64,000 nucleotides of DNA. It comes from Sphingomicrobium sp. (GTDB taxonomy: Bacteria; Pseudomonadota; Alphaproteobacteria; Sphingomonadales; Sphingomonadaceae). The stretch spans positions 1,861,501 to 1,925,500 of the forward strand of contig DATCMI010000001.1 of the NCBI GenBank assembly GCA_036563485.1, written 5' to 3'. The notes under the pieces were generated by a model. The model did no database searches. It saw only the letters and a list, made by a program, of their open reading frames with translations, and was not told the DNA's origin. The translations under genes were made by a program, and so were the position numbers. Positions 27,467-35,637 of the stretch are shown one piece after another. Position 1 is the stretch's first letter, and each line of letters starts with the position of its first letter.

Positions 27467-28525
27467 GTGGAGCTGAACACGAAAGAGGCAGCAGCAGGCG
27501 AGGACACGCGCTTCGTGCGCCGGGTGGTTGTCGTCATCGGGCTCGTTGCACTCGCCTTCGTCGCGTGGAAGCTTCGCGAAGTCCTGCTGATGCTGTTCGG
27601 CGCCGTCGTCGTGGCCTCGATTGTCCGCGCGATCGCCGATCCGATCAGCCGCTGGAGCCGGCTGCCGAGCGGCGTCGCCGTCGCCTTGGCGGCTCTGATC
27701 ATCTTCGCCATCATCGGCTCGGTTGTCTGGCTAATCGGCGGAATGTTCGCCGAGCAGTTCGACGTGCTGACGAAGACGCTTCCGCAGTCGATCGACAAGC
27801 TTCAGGCATGGATTGCCGAGCTCGGCCTGACGACCCAGCTGCAGAACTGGCGCGCGGCCATCAGCAGCGGCAGCGGCATCCTGTCCACGGTCAGCAGTTT
27901 CGCCAGTTCCGCGGCCAACGCAGTGGCCAACATCCTGATCGTCATCTTCGGCGGCATCTTCCTTGCGGCCGAGCCGAAATTCTACCGCACCGGCGCGATC
28001 AAGCTGATCCCGCAGGACAAGCGCGCAACGGTCACCGAAGCGATCCTCGAGTCCGAACGCGCGCTGCGCCTGTGGCTCAAGGGGCAGTTGATTGCGATGA
28101 TTGTCATCGGCTTCCTCACGGGTGCGGCCTTGTGGCTGCTCGGCGTCGAGTCCTGGCTCGTGCTCGGCCTGCTCGCCGGGCTGCTCGAATTCATCCCGTT
28201 CGCCGGGCCGATCATCGCCGCCATTCCCGCAGTCCTGATCGCGTTAGCGCAGAGCACCGACCTCGCCTTGTGGGTGATTGGCGCCTACGTGCTCGTCCAG
28301 CACGCCGAGGCCTATCTGCTGCAGCCGCTGATCCAGCAATATGCTGTCGATCTGCCGGCAGTGATCCTGCTGTTCTCGCTGCTGACGTTCGGCGTGCTGT
28401 TCGGCACGATCGGCGTCGTCCTCGCGGCGCCGCTGGCTGTCGTGTCCTATGTCCTGGTGAAGCGCCTGTACGTCATCGAGACGCTGGAGACGGACACGCC
28501 GATACCAGGCGAAGAGAAGAGCTAG
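27467..28525 (+). CDS. AI-2E transporter family (PerM/TqsA-like) membrane protein
   Basis: 352 residues with about eight membrane helices. Family features include LLEFIPFAGPIIAAIPAVLI and the C-terminal TFGVLFGTIGVVLAAPLAVV. Members have been described as autoinducer exporters or Na+/H+ antiporters; the actual substrate here is unknown. GTG start 27467 has no evident Shine-Dalgarno, consistent with the EcfG-like promoter eight bases upstream. The stop shares CTAG with the convergent phosphoesterase gene. Confidence 0.88.
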   Translation: MELNTKEAAAGEDTRFVRRVVVVIGLVALAFVAWKLREVLLMLFGAVVVASIVRAIADPISRWSRLPSGVAVALAALIIFAIIGSVVWLIGGMFAEQFDVLTKTLPQSIDKLQAWIAELGLTTQLQNWRAAISSGSGILSTVSSFASSAANAVANILIVIFGGIFLAAEPKFYRTGAIKLIPQDKRATVTEAILESERALRLWLKGQLIAMIVIGFLTGAALWLLGVESWLVLGLLAGLLEFIPFAGPIIAAIPAVLIALAQSTDLALWVIGAYVLVQHAEAYLLQPLIQQYAVDLPAVILLFSLLTFGVLFGTIGVVLAAPLAVVSYVLVKRLYVIETLETDTPIPGEEKS

Positions 28526-29250
28526 ATTTCCAGCACCGCGTAACGCTTGCCGAACAGCGGCTTCAACACGAACTGCGCGACATTGTAGACCGGCTTGCCG
28601 ACCGGCGTGCGCCCTTCAAAATTGCCGTGGTGGGCATGGCCGTGGACGACCGCCTTTACATGGTCGAAGCGGTCGATCGGCTCGGCAAGCCGCTGTGAGC
28701 CCAGATACTGATAAATTTCCGCGGGTTCGCCGGTCAGCGTTTCTTCTGTGGGCGAATAGTGAAGCACGGCAACGCTGCGCTCGGTCCGCAGCGTGCGCAG
28801 CTGGTTCTCCAGCTTGCGCGCTTCGGACATCACCTCGTCGACGAACGCCTTGGCGATCGGCTCTCCGAAGGGGGCAAGCTCGCCGCGGCCGTAGCCGCCC
28901 ATGAAGCCTTTGACGCCCGCAAAGCCCACCCCGTCGATCTCCACCGCCTGTTCGTCGAGCACGGTCATGCCGGCGTCACGCAAAATTTCGGTGACATGCT
29001 CCGGCTGCCCGCACTCATAGTCGTGATTGCCGAGGACGCCGACGACCGGGATCGAGCAGGTGCGGATGTCGTCCGCCAGGATCTCGGCCTCGCGCGTCTT
29101 GCCAAAATTGGTGAGGTCGCCGCACAGCACCAGCACGTCCGCTTCCGCCGAGATCTCGTGGAAGAGATCGCGGTAGGGCGCGCTGTCGCTCTCCTGCACG
29201 TGCAGGTCGCCGATCGCTGCTACGCGCAGCTTGCCGTTTTCATTCGCCAT
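28522..29250 (-). CDS. Calcineurin-like metallophosphoesterase
   Basis: 242 residues with all four metallophosphoesterase blocks: AIGDLHVQE (D-x-H), LCGDLTNFG (GD), VLGNHDYE (GNHD) and VVHGHAHHG (GHxH). These bind two metal ions and hydrolyse phosphoesters. I started at ATG 29250 (MANENGKLRV), which overlaps the stop of the upstream nucleotidyltransferase gene by 11 bp. Coupling to a nucleotidyltransferase suggests the two act on the same nucleotidylated product. Confidence 0.9.
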   Translation of the reverse strand: MANENGKLRVAAIGDLHVQESDSAPYRDLFHEISAEADVLVLCGDLTNFGKTREAEILADDIRTCSIPVVGVLGNHDYECGQPEHVTEILRDAGMTVLDEQAVEIDGVGFAGVKGFMGGYGRGELAPFGEPIAKAFVDEVMSEARKLENQLRTLRTERSVAVLHYSPTEETLTGEPAEIYQYLGSQRLAEPIDRFDHVKAVVHGHAHHGNFEGRTPVGKPVYNVAQFVLKPLFGKRYAVLEI

Positions 29251-30019
29251 ATTGTTCTTCGAGGTTCCCGACTGCTTCCGAAAAGCCCCATTTCTCGACA
29301 TCGACCGCATAGTCACGGGGGCTGAAGATGCGGCCGCGGCAGACCTTCTTGCCGGGGCCCTCGATGTCCTGCTGGTCACGCAGCCGCTCGAGCAGCTCGT
29401 CCATCAGCCATTGCGGCACCAGGTCGCGCTCGCTCGGATAGACAAAGCGGAAGTTGAGCAGCGCCATCAGCAGCACTTCCCAATAAAGCTCCATGTGGCT
29501 GAGCAGCCGCCGCCAGTCGATCTCGTTGTGGCGTTTGAGGATCATGTGGGCGACGTCCGCGCCGTCGTAGCGGTGATGGTCCTGGACGAAGATCTTCGAC
29601 CAGATGAACTGCGTCGGCGGCACCAGGTTGACCTTGGCGCCGAACAGCTCCGTCTCCGGCGCATTGACGAACCATTCGTCAGTCACGTGCGTCGTAACTG
29701 TGGGCATGTTCGTGATCACGTCCACGAACAATTCGCCGCGGGTGATGCGGGACAGCCAGCGCTCGTCCACGATCTCGACGCCGAAGCCGTGCTCCTTGAA
29801 GAAGTGGAGCAGTTTCAACGCGTCCCCGGCCTTGGTGAACACGTCGACGTCCTTGGTCGGCCGGTCGATGCCGGTGTAGCAGGACAAAGCGTAGGTGCCG
29901 GACACCAGGAACGGAATCCCCGAGTCCGCCATCAGCTGGAGCACTTGCGAATAGAAGGCCTCCGCCGCGGGCGGCGGCTGAATCAATGGCGCGCGTTTCT
30001 CTTCGACCTGCTGGTCCAT
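29240..30019 (-). CDS. Nucleotidyltransferase-fold protein
   Basis: 259 residues. The N-terminal part shows a nucleotidyltransferase pattern: FLVSGTYALSCYTGIDRPTK followed by DVDVF (D-x-D metal pair) and a later acidic strand (ELFVDVIT). The remainder is helical and Trp-rich and matches no family I can name. It is the first gene of a two-gene unit with the metallophosphoesterase. An enzyme adding a nucleotide and one removing it is a reasonable reading, but toxin-antitoxin or housekeeping roles are equally open. Confidence 0.7.
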   Translation of the reverse strand: MDQQVEEKRAPLIQPPPAAEAFYSQVLQLMADSGIPFLVSGTYALSCYTGIDRPTKDVDVFTKAGDALKLLHFFKEHGFGVEIVDERWLSRITRGELFVDVITNMPTVTTHVTDEWFVNAPETELFGAKVNLVPPTQFIWSKIFVQDHHRYDGADVAHMILKRHNEIDWRRLLSHMELYWEVLLMALLNFRFVYPSERDLVPQWLMDELLERLRDQQDIEGPGKKVCRGRIFSPRDYAVDVEKWGFSEAVGNLEEQYGE

Positions 30020-30088
30020 GGGCCGGTCAACGGGAGCCGGGCGCGGCGGTTCCCGCGTGCCGTTTCGGCGCGCGAAAGAGGGAGCGGG

Positions 30089-30445
30089 TCAGTTCAGCGG
30101 GGTGATGTCCGGCTCGCAGGTCTTCTCGAGCCACTGGCTGAAGCGCGCGTAAACGATCAGCGGCCCGCCGATCAGCACGAGCAGCACCAACGACAGCGGG
30201 AAGGCCAGGAACCTCTCGGTAACGAGCGAGCCTGTCATGGCGGCGTGTGGGACCGCATAACCGGCCCAGTGCAGGCCATCGGCCACGGTCACCGGCGGCC
30301 AGGTCCCGGAGTTCAGATACTCGCGCCCCTGGTAGAACCAGATGCCGGGCACGACGAGCAGCGCGAGGCAGCCGATCGGAAAGATGAGCCCACCAAGGTT
30401 GCCGATCGGCGCAACGACGGAGCGCAAAGCATGGCTGACGGACAT
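30089..30445 (-). CDS. Small membrane protein, unknown function
   Basis: 118 residues with two strong membrane helices (LGGLIFPIGCLALLVVPGIW and FPLSLVLLVLIGGPLIVYA) joined by a loop. Shine-Dalgarno AGGGGGATC before ATG 30445. The frame stays open further upstream only by reading through the tRNA-Arg gene, so the short start is right. No family recognised. Confidence 0.7.
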   Translation of the reverse strand: MSVSHALRSVVAPIGNLGGLIFPIGCLALLVVPGIWFYQGREYLNSGTWPPVTVADGLHWAGYAVPHAAMTGSLVTERFLAFPLSLVLLVLIGGPLIVYARFSQWLEKTCEPDITPLN

Positions 30446-30515
30446 GGCGATCCCCCTGAGACTTGAACGTGAATCTCGTTTACTTTGCGCTAAACGAGCT
30501 GCGATTTCCAGAGGA

Positions 30516-30592
30516 TGGCGCACCCAAGAGGATTCGAACCTCTGACCTCTGCCTTCGGAGGGCAGCGCTCTATCCAGCTGAGCTATGGGTGC
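30516..30592 (-). tRNA. tRNA-Arg (anticodon CCG)
   Basis: The minus strand gives the acceptor stem GCACCCA/TGGGTGC, a D arm (AGCTCAGCTGGATAGAGC), an anticodon stem CTGCC/GGCAG around the loop CTCCGAA (anticodon CCG, codon CGG), and the TTCGAATCC T-loop. The 3' CCA is encoded (30516-30518). Length 77 with CCA. Single isolated tRNA gene. Confidence 0.96.
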
Positions 30593-30621
30593 GTGCCGGC
30601 GCGGCTTAGCCGCGAGCGGCG

Positions 30622-31692
30622 TCAGCGGCAAGGCGCGAGGAAAGCCTTAAGTTCACGATGTAGCGCTGCACGCGCCGAACCCACGATCATGCCGACGTGG
30701 CCGGACGCTATGCCGACCTTGTCGCCGCTCGGGGCTGTGACAGCTGGCGCGATGCGGTCGTGGTCTGCGGTGAGATGGAGTTGAGGAACGCCGATCCTGT
30801 CGGTCACCAGCCTGCCGCCGACGTTCCACTCGCCGGACCCAGTCAGATCGCGGCCGAACAGCTCCGCAATCAGTTCTTCGGCGGCTCGGTAGGGCAGCGG
30901 TTCGCCCTCGTTCGCCCATTCCTCCAGTTCGACGAAGCGCCGAGCCTCGGCACTGCCGGGCGCGAGCTTGGCGAACTGCGCGAACTTGCCGACCGTGCGT
31001 TCCGGATCGAGCGACCAGAAGGCGGCCTGCAAGACCTCCATGGGCAAGGCGCCGAGCTGCCGCGCGGCTGCTTGCGAGTGTCGCCACATGTCTTGCAGCG
31101 CGGCCTTCGAGGGATCTGGGTAAGCGGCGAACGTCCACGGCGCGGCGATCGTCGCGAGGCGCTCGACATTGGTCAGGTTTGCGGCGGCAATGGCCATCGT
31201 CCCGCCAAGGCAATAGCCGACCAGCGCTGCAGGCTCGCCAGCTTGCGCGAGCATGGGCAGCAGCAGCTCCTCGACGTGGCCCGCGACGGTCAGGCCCGCC
31301 CGTTCGCGCGCCGGGCCCCAGTCGAGGAGCAGTGCGCGCCGGCCCATGCCTGCTACGGCATCCGCGAGCGACACCTGCTGATCGAGGTCGAGAATGCGCG
31401 GCGGATTGATCAGCGACGGGACGAGCACTGCCGGCGGACCGTCGCCGCCATGATCGCGGAGCGAAGCACCGCCGACCCGTGCAACTTCCGGCCTGGGCGT
31501 TGCGCGTTGGTGGCCCGGCGCCCGTTCGTAAGCTCGAAGCCCGGCGAGCGCATCGGCGCCGAGCTGCGGATCGCGCGCCGAGACCTCGCGCACCAGCTCG
31601 AGGAACAGCGGCAGCGGACGCGGTGCGCGTTCATGTTGCGGCGCACACTGCTCCGGTAGTAAGCCGTCATCCGCGTTTCGGGAGCTGTTCAT
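30622..31692 (-). CDS. Short PhaC-like alpha/beta hydrolase (polyhydroxyalkanoate synthase family)
   Basis: 356 residues. It has the PHA-synthase version of the lipase box, with Cys as nucleophile ([15 protein letters not shown]), the catalytic Asp region ([10 protein letters not shown]) and the His region ([10 protein letters not shown]). That is the PhaC triad, but the length is far below class I synthases (about 580) and near class III PhaC; no PhaE partner is seen. It could be a true short synthase or a related thioesterase/hydrolase. The start at 31692 overlaps the divergent phaR start by two bases; the exact start is uncertain. Confidence 0.82.
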   Translation of the reverse strand: MNSSRNADDGLLPEQCAPQHERAPRPLPLFLELVREVSARDPQLGADALAGLRAYERAPGHQRATPRPEVARVGGASLRDHGGDGPPAVLVPSLINPPRILDLDQQVSLADAVAGMGRRALLLDWGPARERAGLTVAGHVEELLLPMLAQAGEPAALVGYCLGGTMAIAAANLTNVERLATIAAPWTFAAYPDPSKAALQDMWRHSQAAARQLGALPMEVLQAAFWSLDPERTVGKFAQFAKLAPGSAEARRFVELEEWANEGEPLPYRAAEELIAELFGRDLTGSGEWNVGGRLVTDRIGVPQLHLTADHDRIAPAVTAPSGDKVGIASGHVGMIVGSARAALHRELKAFLAPCR

Positions 31693-32209
31693 GGCGAAGT
31701 CTTCGGGCAAGGTGACGATCAAGAAGTACGCGAACCGGCGGCTTTATGACACCGAAAGCTCCGCATACATCACGCTCGACCGCCTCGCGCACATGGTGCG
31801 TGAAGGCCGGGAGTTCGAAGTTGTCGATGCGAAGACAGGCGAGGACATCACCCGCCAGGTGCTGACGCAGATCATCGTCGATGAAGAAGCGCGCGGTTCG
31901 ACCATGCTTCCGATCAACTTCCTGAAGCAGCTGATCGGGCTGTACGGAAACTCGATGCAGAGCTTCGTGCCGCAATATCTCGAGGCAGCGATGGAGGCTT
32001 TCCAGCGCAACCAGTCGGCGGCGCGCGATGCGTTCGGCGGCAATATGTTTGCCGAGATCGCGAAGCGGAACATGGCGATGTTCGAGGATGCGGCGCAGGC
32101 GCTGTCGGGCAAGGCGAAGCCGGAGGCAAAATCGGCCGGCAGTGATGTCGACCAGCTGAAGGCCGAACTCGCGGCCTTGCAAGCCAAGGTCGACAAGCTA
32201 AGCCGCTGA
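31691..32209 (+). CDS. phaR: Polyhydroxyalkanoate synthesis repressor PhaR
   Basis: 172 residues: an N-terminal PHA-accumulation-regulator DNA-binding domain (KKYANRRLYDTESSAYITLD) and central PHB-binding segments, then a C-terminal coiled coil (DQLKAELAALQAKVDKL). PhaR senses PHA granules and represses granule-protein genes. It is divergent from the PhaC-like gene with overlapping start codons, so each promoter must lie inside the other's coding region. Confidence 0.95.
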   Translation: MAKSSGKVTIKKYANRRLYDTESSAYITLDRLAHMVREGREFEVVDAKTGEDITRQVLTQIIVDEEARGSTMLPINFLKQLIGLYGNSMQSFVPQYLEAAMEAFQRNQSAARDAFGGNMFAEIAKRNMAMFEDAAQALSGKAKPEAKSAGSDVDQLKAELAALQAKVDKLSR

Positions 32210-32214
32210 CGATC

Positions 32215-32670
32215 ATGAAGCCCATCTTGTTCGGAGCGCTCGCGCTCGCCGCCGCCGCGCCCGTCGTGGCCCAGACCGGACCCGACCTTAGCTACGCAAA
32301 TCCTGTCGCAGGCAATTGGCGCTATGGGCCGACGGCGACCGGCAGCGAGGCGGCGTTCGTGACGGCCGCCGGAGGCCCGCAATTGATCCTCCGCTGCACG
32401 CGCGCGACGCGACGCATCGCGATCATCAAGCCGGCGCCTGCTGCCGCACCGAACCTTTGGGTGTGGACCAGCCTCCAGGCGCGGAGCGTTTCGGCAACCT
32501 TCGATGCGGCGACAGGAAGGGCCAGCGCCGAACTTACCGCCTTCGATGGGTTGTTTGATGCGATGGCGTCGAGCCGCGGGCGCATCGGATTCAGCACGCC
32601 CGGCACAACGCCGCTGGTCGTCCCGGCATGGGGAGAAGTCGCGCGCCTTGTCGAGGATTGCCGCGCCTGA
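32215..32670 (+). CDS. Secreted hypothetical protein
   Basis: 151 residues with a clear signal peptide (MKPILFGALALAAAAPVVAQ) and a small beta-rich mature domain with two Cys (ILRCTRATRR ... VEDCRA). I do not recognise a family. It begins five bases after phaR and so is probably co-transcribed with it. Confidence 0.78.
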   Translation: MKPILFGALALAAAAPVVAQTGPDLSYANPVAGNWRYGPTATGSEAAFVTAAGGPQLILRCTRATRRIAIIKPAPAAAPNLWVWTSLQARSVSATFDAATGRASAELTAFDGLFDAMASSRGRIGFSTPGTTPLVVPAWGEVARLVEDCRA

Positions 32671-32727
32671 GCCTGGACCCTGCTCCCGGCGCGAAGCTGC
32701 GAAGTCTGACCGAATCTTGCGCGAATA

Positions 32728-32741
32728 CAAGACTTGTCTTG
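32728..32741. promoter_or_regulatory. Palindrome upstream of leader element A
   Basis: CAAGAC-TT-GTCTTG is an exact 6-bp inverted repeat with a two-base centre, in an AT-richer stretch 57 bp before the tiny ORF of element A. It could be an operator for that transcript. No factor can be named. Confidence 0.4.
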
Positions 32742-32798
32742 CAACTGCGGAAGACGGATGTTCGTTTCGGCTTCAACGCAGCGAAAGGAGGTGATCCG

Positions 32799-32849
32799 AT
32801 GTCTCATGGTTCAGCAGGGAGGTCGGAAAGGGGTGTTCGTAGGCCCTAA
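32799..32849 (+). CDS. Tiny ORF of element A (16 codons)
   Basis: ATG 32799 to TAA 32849 encodes a 16-residue basic peptide beginning MSH. It follows an unusually complete Shine-Dalgarno with a four-base spacer. The first three codons are identical to those of the tiny ORF in element B. Translation is likely from the signal strength; the peptide may matter less than the act of translation. Confidence 0.45.
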   Translation: MSHGSAGRSERGVRRP

Positions 32850-32891
32850 GAGCTGACGAACGGCCACACCTTCTGGCCGCTGACCATGTCG

Positions 32892-32925
32892 AAGGGCATC
32901 GCTGCTTAGGCAGCGGTGCCCTTTA
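32892..32925 (+). terminator. Terminator of element A
   Basis: Stem AAGGGCATCGCTGC / GCAGCGGTGCCCTT with loop TTAG (32906-32909) and a T-rich tail. Its apex, CTGC-TTAG-GCAG (32902-32913), also matches the CTGC-N3/4-GCAG pattern described for PhaR binding, so the same DNA may serve as an operator for the gene at 33017. Confidence 0.75.
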
Positions 32926-32966
32926 CATTATCTGCAGTAGCGAAGTTCTGACTTCATTAGGGAACC

Positions 32967-32992
32967 GGAACGGCTTTAAAGTGTCTTTCGCT
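32967..32992 (+). promoter_or_regulatory. EcfG-like promoter (one mismatch) before the Ser/Lys-rich gene
   Basis: GGAAC (32967-32971), 17 bases, CGCT (32989-32992), one base from the EcfG consensus. Initiation near 33000 leaves a leader containing the GGAGGGAAA Shine-Dalgarno of the gene at 33017. The AT-rich spacer supports promoter function. Confidence 0.45.
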
Positions 32993-33016
32993 CCAACAAC
33001 GGAGGGAAACGAGAAA

Positions 33017-33769
33017 ATGGCTAAATCCGCACGGAAATCCTCTTCTGGTTCCAATTCATCCAAATCTTCGTCGCAGGGGTCCTCGGGCTCCGAAAACACG
33101 GTCGACAAGCTCGCCAAGGCAGCGATGAGCAAGGAAATGCTCGCTGCCGGCCTTGCCGCCGCAGCCGCGGCGATCAGCGCCAGCCCTGCGGCGCGCAAGA
33201 AAATCCGCGACGCCGGCCTCGACGCCGCGGACACCGCCGAGCGTGCTGCCGGAAGCGTCCTGTCAAGCGCGACCAAGCTCGGTTCGATTATCGCCGAAGC
33301 GGTTGCCGACGCGGCCCAGCGCGTGATGAGCGGCAAGTGGACGGGCGAATCGGGAAGCGGCGGCTCAAGTTCGTCGGCGCGCGGCAGCTCCGGTCGGTCG
33401 AGCGGCGGCGCGTCGTCGTCCGGTTCGTCGCGGAGCTCGAAATCCAGCTCGTCCTCGTCGCGCGGCAGTGCGTCGAAGGCATCGGGCAGCGGCGCATCGC
33501 GGTCGCGCAGCAGCGCCTCGAAATCTGGGGCGAGCAGTTCGAAGTCGAGCGCCAGCGGCAGCAAGTCGGGCACCTCGCGTGCGAAATCGTCGAGTGCCGG
33601 GTCGAGTCGCTCGAGCGCCGGCAAATCTGCTGGCAGCAAGTCGACGTCGTCGCGCAGTAGCTCGGCCAAGTCGGGCGGCGCGAAGCGCGGCGGCAGCAGC
33701 TCGCGCGGGGGCCGCGGCTCCAGCGGCGGCACCTCGGGCAGCGGCAATCCGGGCGGCGGGAACTCCTAA
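33017..33769 (+). CDS. Ala-rich helical domain plus Ser/Lys/Gly-rich low-complexity tail (possible PhaF-like granule protein)
   Basis: 250 residues. Residues about 25-110 are Ala-rich and probably helical (KLAKAAMSKEMLAAGLAAAA). Residues 115-250 consist almost entirely of Ser, Lys, Arg, Gly and Ala with SSKS/SGSK-type repeats. The layout resembles Pseudomonas PhaF, a phasin with a basic histone-like tail that ties PHA granules to DNA, and the gene lies in a PHA locus. The similarity is of architecture only. The tail encodes a long open frame on the opposite strand, which I regard as an artefact. The stop overlaps that of the convergent ABC gene. Confidence 0.7.
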   Translation: MAKSARKSSSGSNSSKSSSQGSSGSENTVDKLAKAAMSKEMLAAGLAAAAAAISASPAARKKIRDAGLDAADTAERAAGSVLSSATKLGSIIAEAVADAAQRVMSGKWTGESGSGGSSSSARGSSGRSSGGASSSGSSRSSKSSSSSSRGSASKASGSGASRSRSSASKSGASSSKSSASGSKSGTSRAKSSSAGSSRSSAGKSAGSKSTSSRSSSAKSGGAKRGGSSSRGGRGSSGGTSGSGNPGGGNS

Positions 33770-35550
33770 GCCGCTCGATCCTCGAACTGCAGGCGAGCCA
33801 AGCGCGCGTACAACCCTCCGCGCGCGCTTAGGCTCGCATGCGTTCCTTCCTCAACGATCCGGCCGTGGTCCATCACGACGATGCGGTCGGCAGCGCGCAC
33901 TGTCGCAAGCCGATGCGCGATGACGATCGTCGTCCGCTCCTCCATCAGCCGATCGAGCGCGTCCTGCACCAGCCGCTCGCTTTCAGCGTCGAGGGCCGAT
34001 GTCGCTTCGTCGAGCAGCAGCAAGGGGGCATCGCGCAGCAGCGCCCTCGCGATCGCAATGCGCTGGCGCTGACCACCTGAAAGCCGCGCGCCGCCTTCGC
34101 CCATGAATGTGTCGAGACCTTGGGGCAGCGCGCGCAGGAACTCCTCGGCATTCGCATCCCGCGCCGCTTGCCACAGCTCGTCTTCACTGGCGTCCCAATT
34201 CCCGTAGCGAAGGTTGTCGCGCGCCGTCGCGGCGAAGATCACCACCTCCTGCGGGACCATGGCGATGCGCTGGCGGACATCCGCGGGATCGGCGTCGCGC
34301 AGGTCGACGCCGTCAAGCAGCACGCGCCCGTCAAGCGGGTCGTAGAAACGCTCCGCGAGCTGGAAGAGCGTTGTCTTGCCGGCGCCCGACGGTCCCACGA
34401 CGGCAAGCCGTTCGCGCGGCGTAACTGTCAGCGTGAAGCCGTCCAGCGCGGAAACTTCCGGCCGGGTCGGATAGCGGAAGCTGACATTTTCGAACGCAAG
34501 GCTGCCGGACGCCGGCTCGGGAAGCCGCTTCGGCTCCGCCGGCGCTCGGATTTCCGGCTCGGCGTGAAGTAGTTCGGACAAGCGCTCCGACGCGCCGGCG
34601 GCGCGAAGCAGGTCGCCATAGACCTCCGACAAATTGCCGAACGCGCCGGCAAGCAGGCCGCCGTAGAGCACGAACGCCGCGATCGTGCCGCCGGTGATCT
34701 TGCCCGCTGCGACCTCGATCGCACCCTGCCAGATGATCAAGGTGATCGCCCCGAAGATCAGGAAGATGACGATTGCAGTCATCACCGCGCGCACCAGGAT
34801 CCGCCGCTTCGCGGTTGCGAAGACATTTTCGACCGCCGCGGTGAAGCGGGACGCCTCGCGCGCCTGCTGGTTGAATGCCTGGACGATCTTCATCGCGCCG
34901 AGCACCTCGCTCGTGACCGTCCCGACGTCGGCAATCCGGTCCTGGCTTCGCGTCGAAATCGTGCGCACCCGCCGGCCGAGGATGGCGATGGGCAGGACGA
35001 CCAGCAGCGATGCGCCAAGGATCATCAGCGCCAGCTTCGGCGCAAGCGCCAGCAGGATGCCGATGCAAACGATTCCAAGGATGGTGTTGCGAAGCGCCAC
35101 CGACACCGTCGTGCCGACGACCTGTTCGATGATTGTGGTATCGACGGTGATGCGCGACGTGATTTCCGCCGGCCGGTTCTCCTCGAAGAAGCCTGGAGAC
35201 AGCCGCAGCAGGTTGCGATGCACGGCAAGCCGAATATCGGCGACGGTCCGCTCGCCGATCCACGAGACGAAATAAAAGCGGACGGCAGTCGCGAGCGCCA
35301 TCACGCCGACCAGCAGCAGCAGATACTGGAACCAGCGGGCGATATCGCGTCCAGTGCCGCCGCCTGCGCTGAAGCCTTTGTCGATGATCAGCTTGAAGGC
35401 GTAGGGCACGCCCGACGTCGCCGCGGCGGCGACCAGCAGCGCCAGTGCTGCAACGGCGATATGCCCTGGGTAGCGGAGCGCGAAGCTCCACACCATCCGC
35501 AGGTTCTTGATCGATCGGCCCTTGGGTCGGCTATCTGGGTTGGCGGCCAT
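33766..35550 (-). CDS. ABC exporter half-transporter (membrane domain plus ATPase)
   Basis: 594 residues: six-helix type I exporter domain (residues about 20-320) followed by a nucleotide-binding domain with Walker A GPSGAGKTT, signature LSGGQRQRIA and Walker B LLLLDEATSALD. Such proteins work as dimers; MsbA-like lipid flippases and drug exporters share this layout. No partner gene adjoins it, so a homodimer is likely. Substrate unknown. Confidence 0.92.
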   Translation of the reverse strand: MAANPDSRPKGRSIKNLRMVWSFALRYPGHIAVAALALLVAAAATSGVPYAFKLIIDKGFSAGGGTGRDIARWFQYLLLLVGVMALATAVRFYFVSWIGERTVADIRLAVHRNLLRLSPGFFEENRPAEITSRITVDTTIIEQVVGTTVSVALRNTILGIVCIGILLALAPKLALMILGASLLVVLPIAILGRRVRTISTRSQDRIADVGTVTSEVLGAMKIVQAFNQQAREASRFTAAVENVFATAKRRILVRAVMTAIVIFLIFGAITLIIWQGAIEVAAGKITGGTIAAFVLYGGLLAGAFGNLSEVYGDLLRAAGASERLSELLHAEPEIRAPAEPKRLPEPASGSLAFENVSFRYPTRPEVSALDGFTLTVTPRERLAVVGPSGAGKTTLFQLAERFYDPLDGRVLLDGVDLRDADPADVRQRIAMVPQEVVIFAATARDNLRYGNWDASEDELWQAARDANAEEFLRALPQGLDTFMGEGGARLSGGQRQRIAIARALLRDAPLLLLDEATSALDAESERLVQDALDRLMEERTTIVIAHRLATVRAADRIVVMDHGRIVEEGTHASLSARGGLYARLARLQFEDRAA

Positions 35551-35603
35551 GCGCGCTCCCTAACAGCGGTGGCGCGACCCCTCAAATCGTCTAGGTTCAT
35601 CGC

Positions 35604-35628
35604 GGAACGTGGAAAGGGTAGGGCCGTT
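35604..35628 (+). promoter_or_regulatory. EcfG promoter before the small membrane protein
   Basis: GGAAC (35604-35608), 16 bases, CGTT (35625-35628): an exact EcfG consensus match. The coding ATGs at 35632 and 35638 are so close that transcription should begin at or next to the start codon, giving a leaderless mRNA. Confidence 0.75.
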
Positions 35629-35637
35629 TCGATGGTG

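Larger units (their letters stand above)
32772..32925 (+). ncRNA. Element A: structured intergenic transcript with tiny ORF and 15-nt Shine-Dalgarno
   Basis: This is the main content of the 346-bp gap 32671-33016. GAAAGGAGGTGATCC (32782-32796) is complementary over 15 bases to the usual 3' end of 16S rRNA. It is followed at once by ATG 32799 and a 16-codon ORF (MSHGSAGRSERGVRRP, stop 32849). Hairpins follow: GTTCGT/ACGAAC, CGGCCA/TGGCCG, and a terminator ending near 32925. A segment of 36 bases is repeated, 32 identical, at 37350-37384 (element B). It looks like a leader-peptide RNA or dual-function small RNA. Confidence 0.55.

Noticed and set aside
30446-30631. Coding frame through the tRNA-Arg gene (translation containing [15 protein letters not shown])
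   Set aside because: This peptide is the well-known artefact of translating a tRNA gene; the membrane protein starts at 30445 and the tRNA is real.
32923-33747. 274-codon minus-strand open frame opposite the Ser/Lys-rich gene
   Set aside because: Pro/Leu/Asp low complexity is the direct antisense of Ser/Gly codons; no Shine-Dalgarno or promoter, while the plus strand has both.
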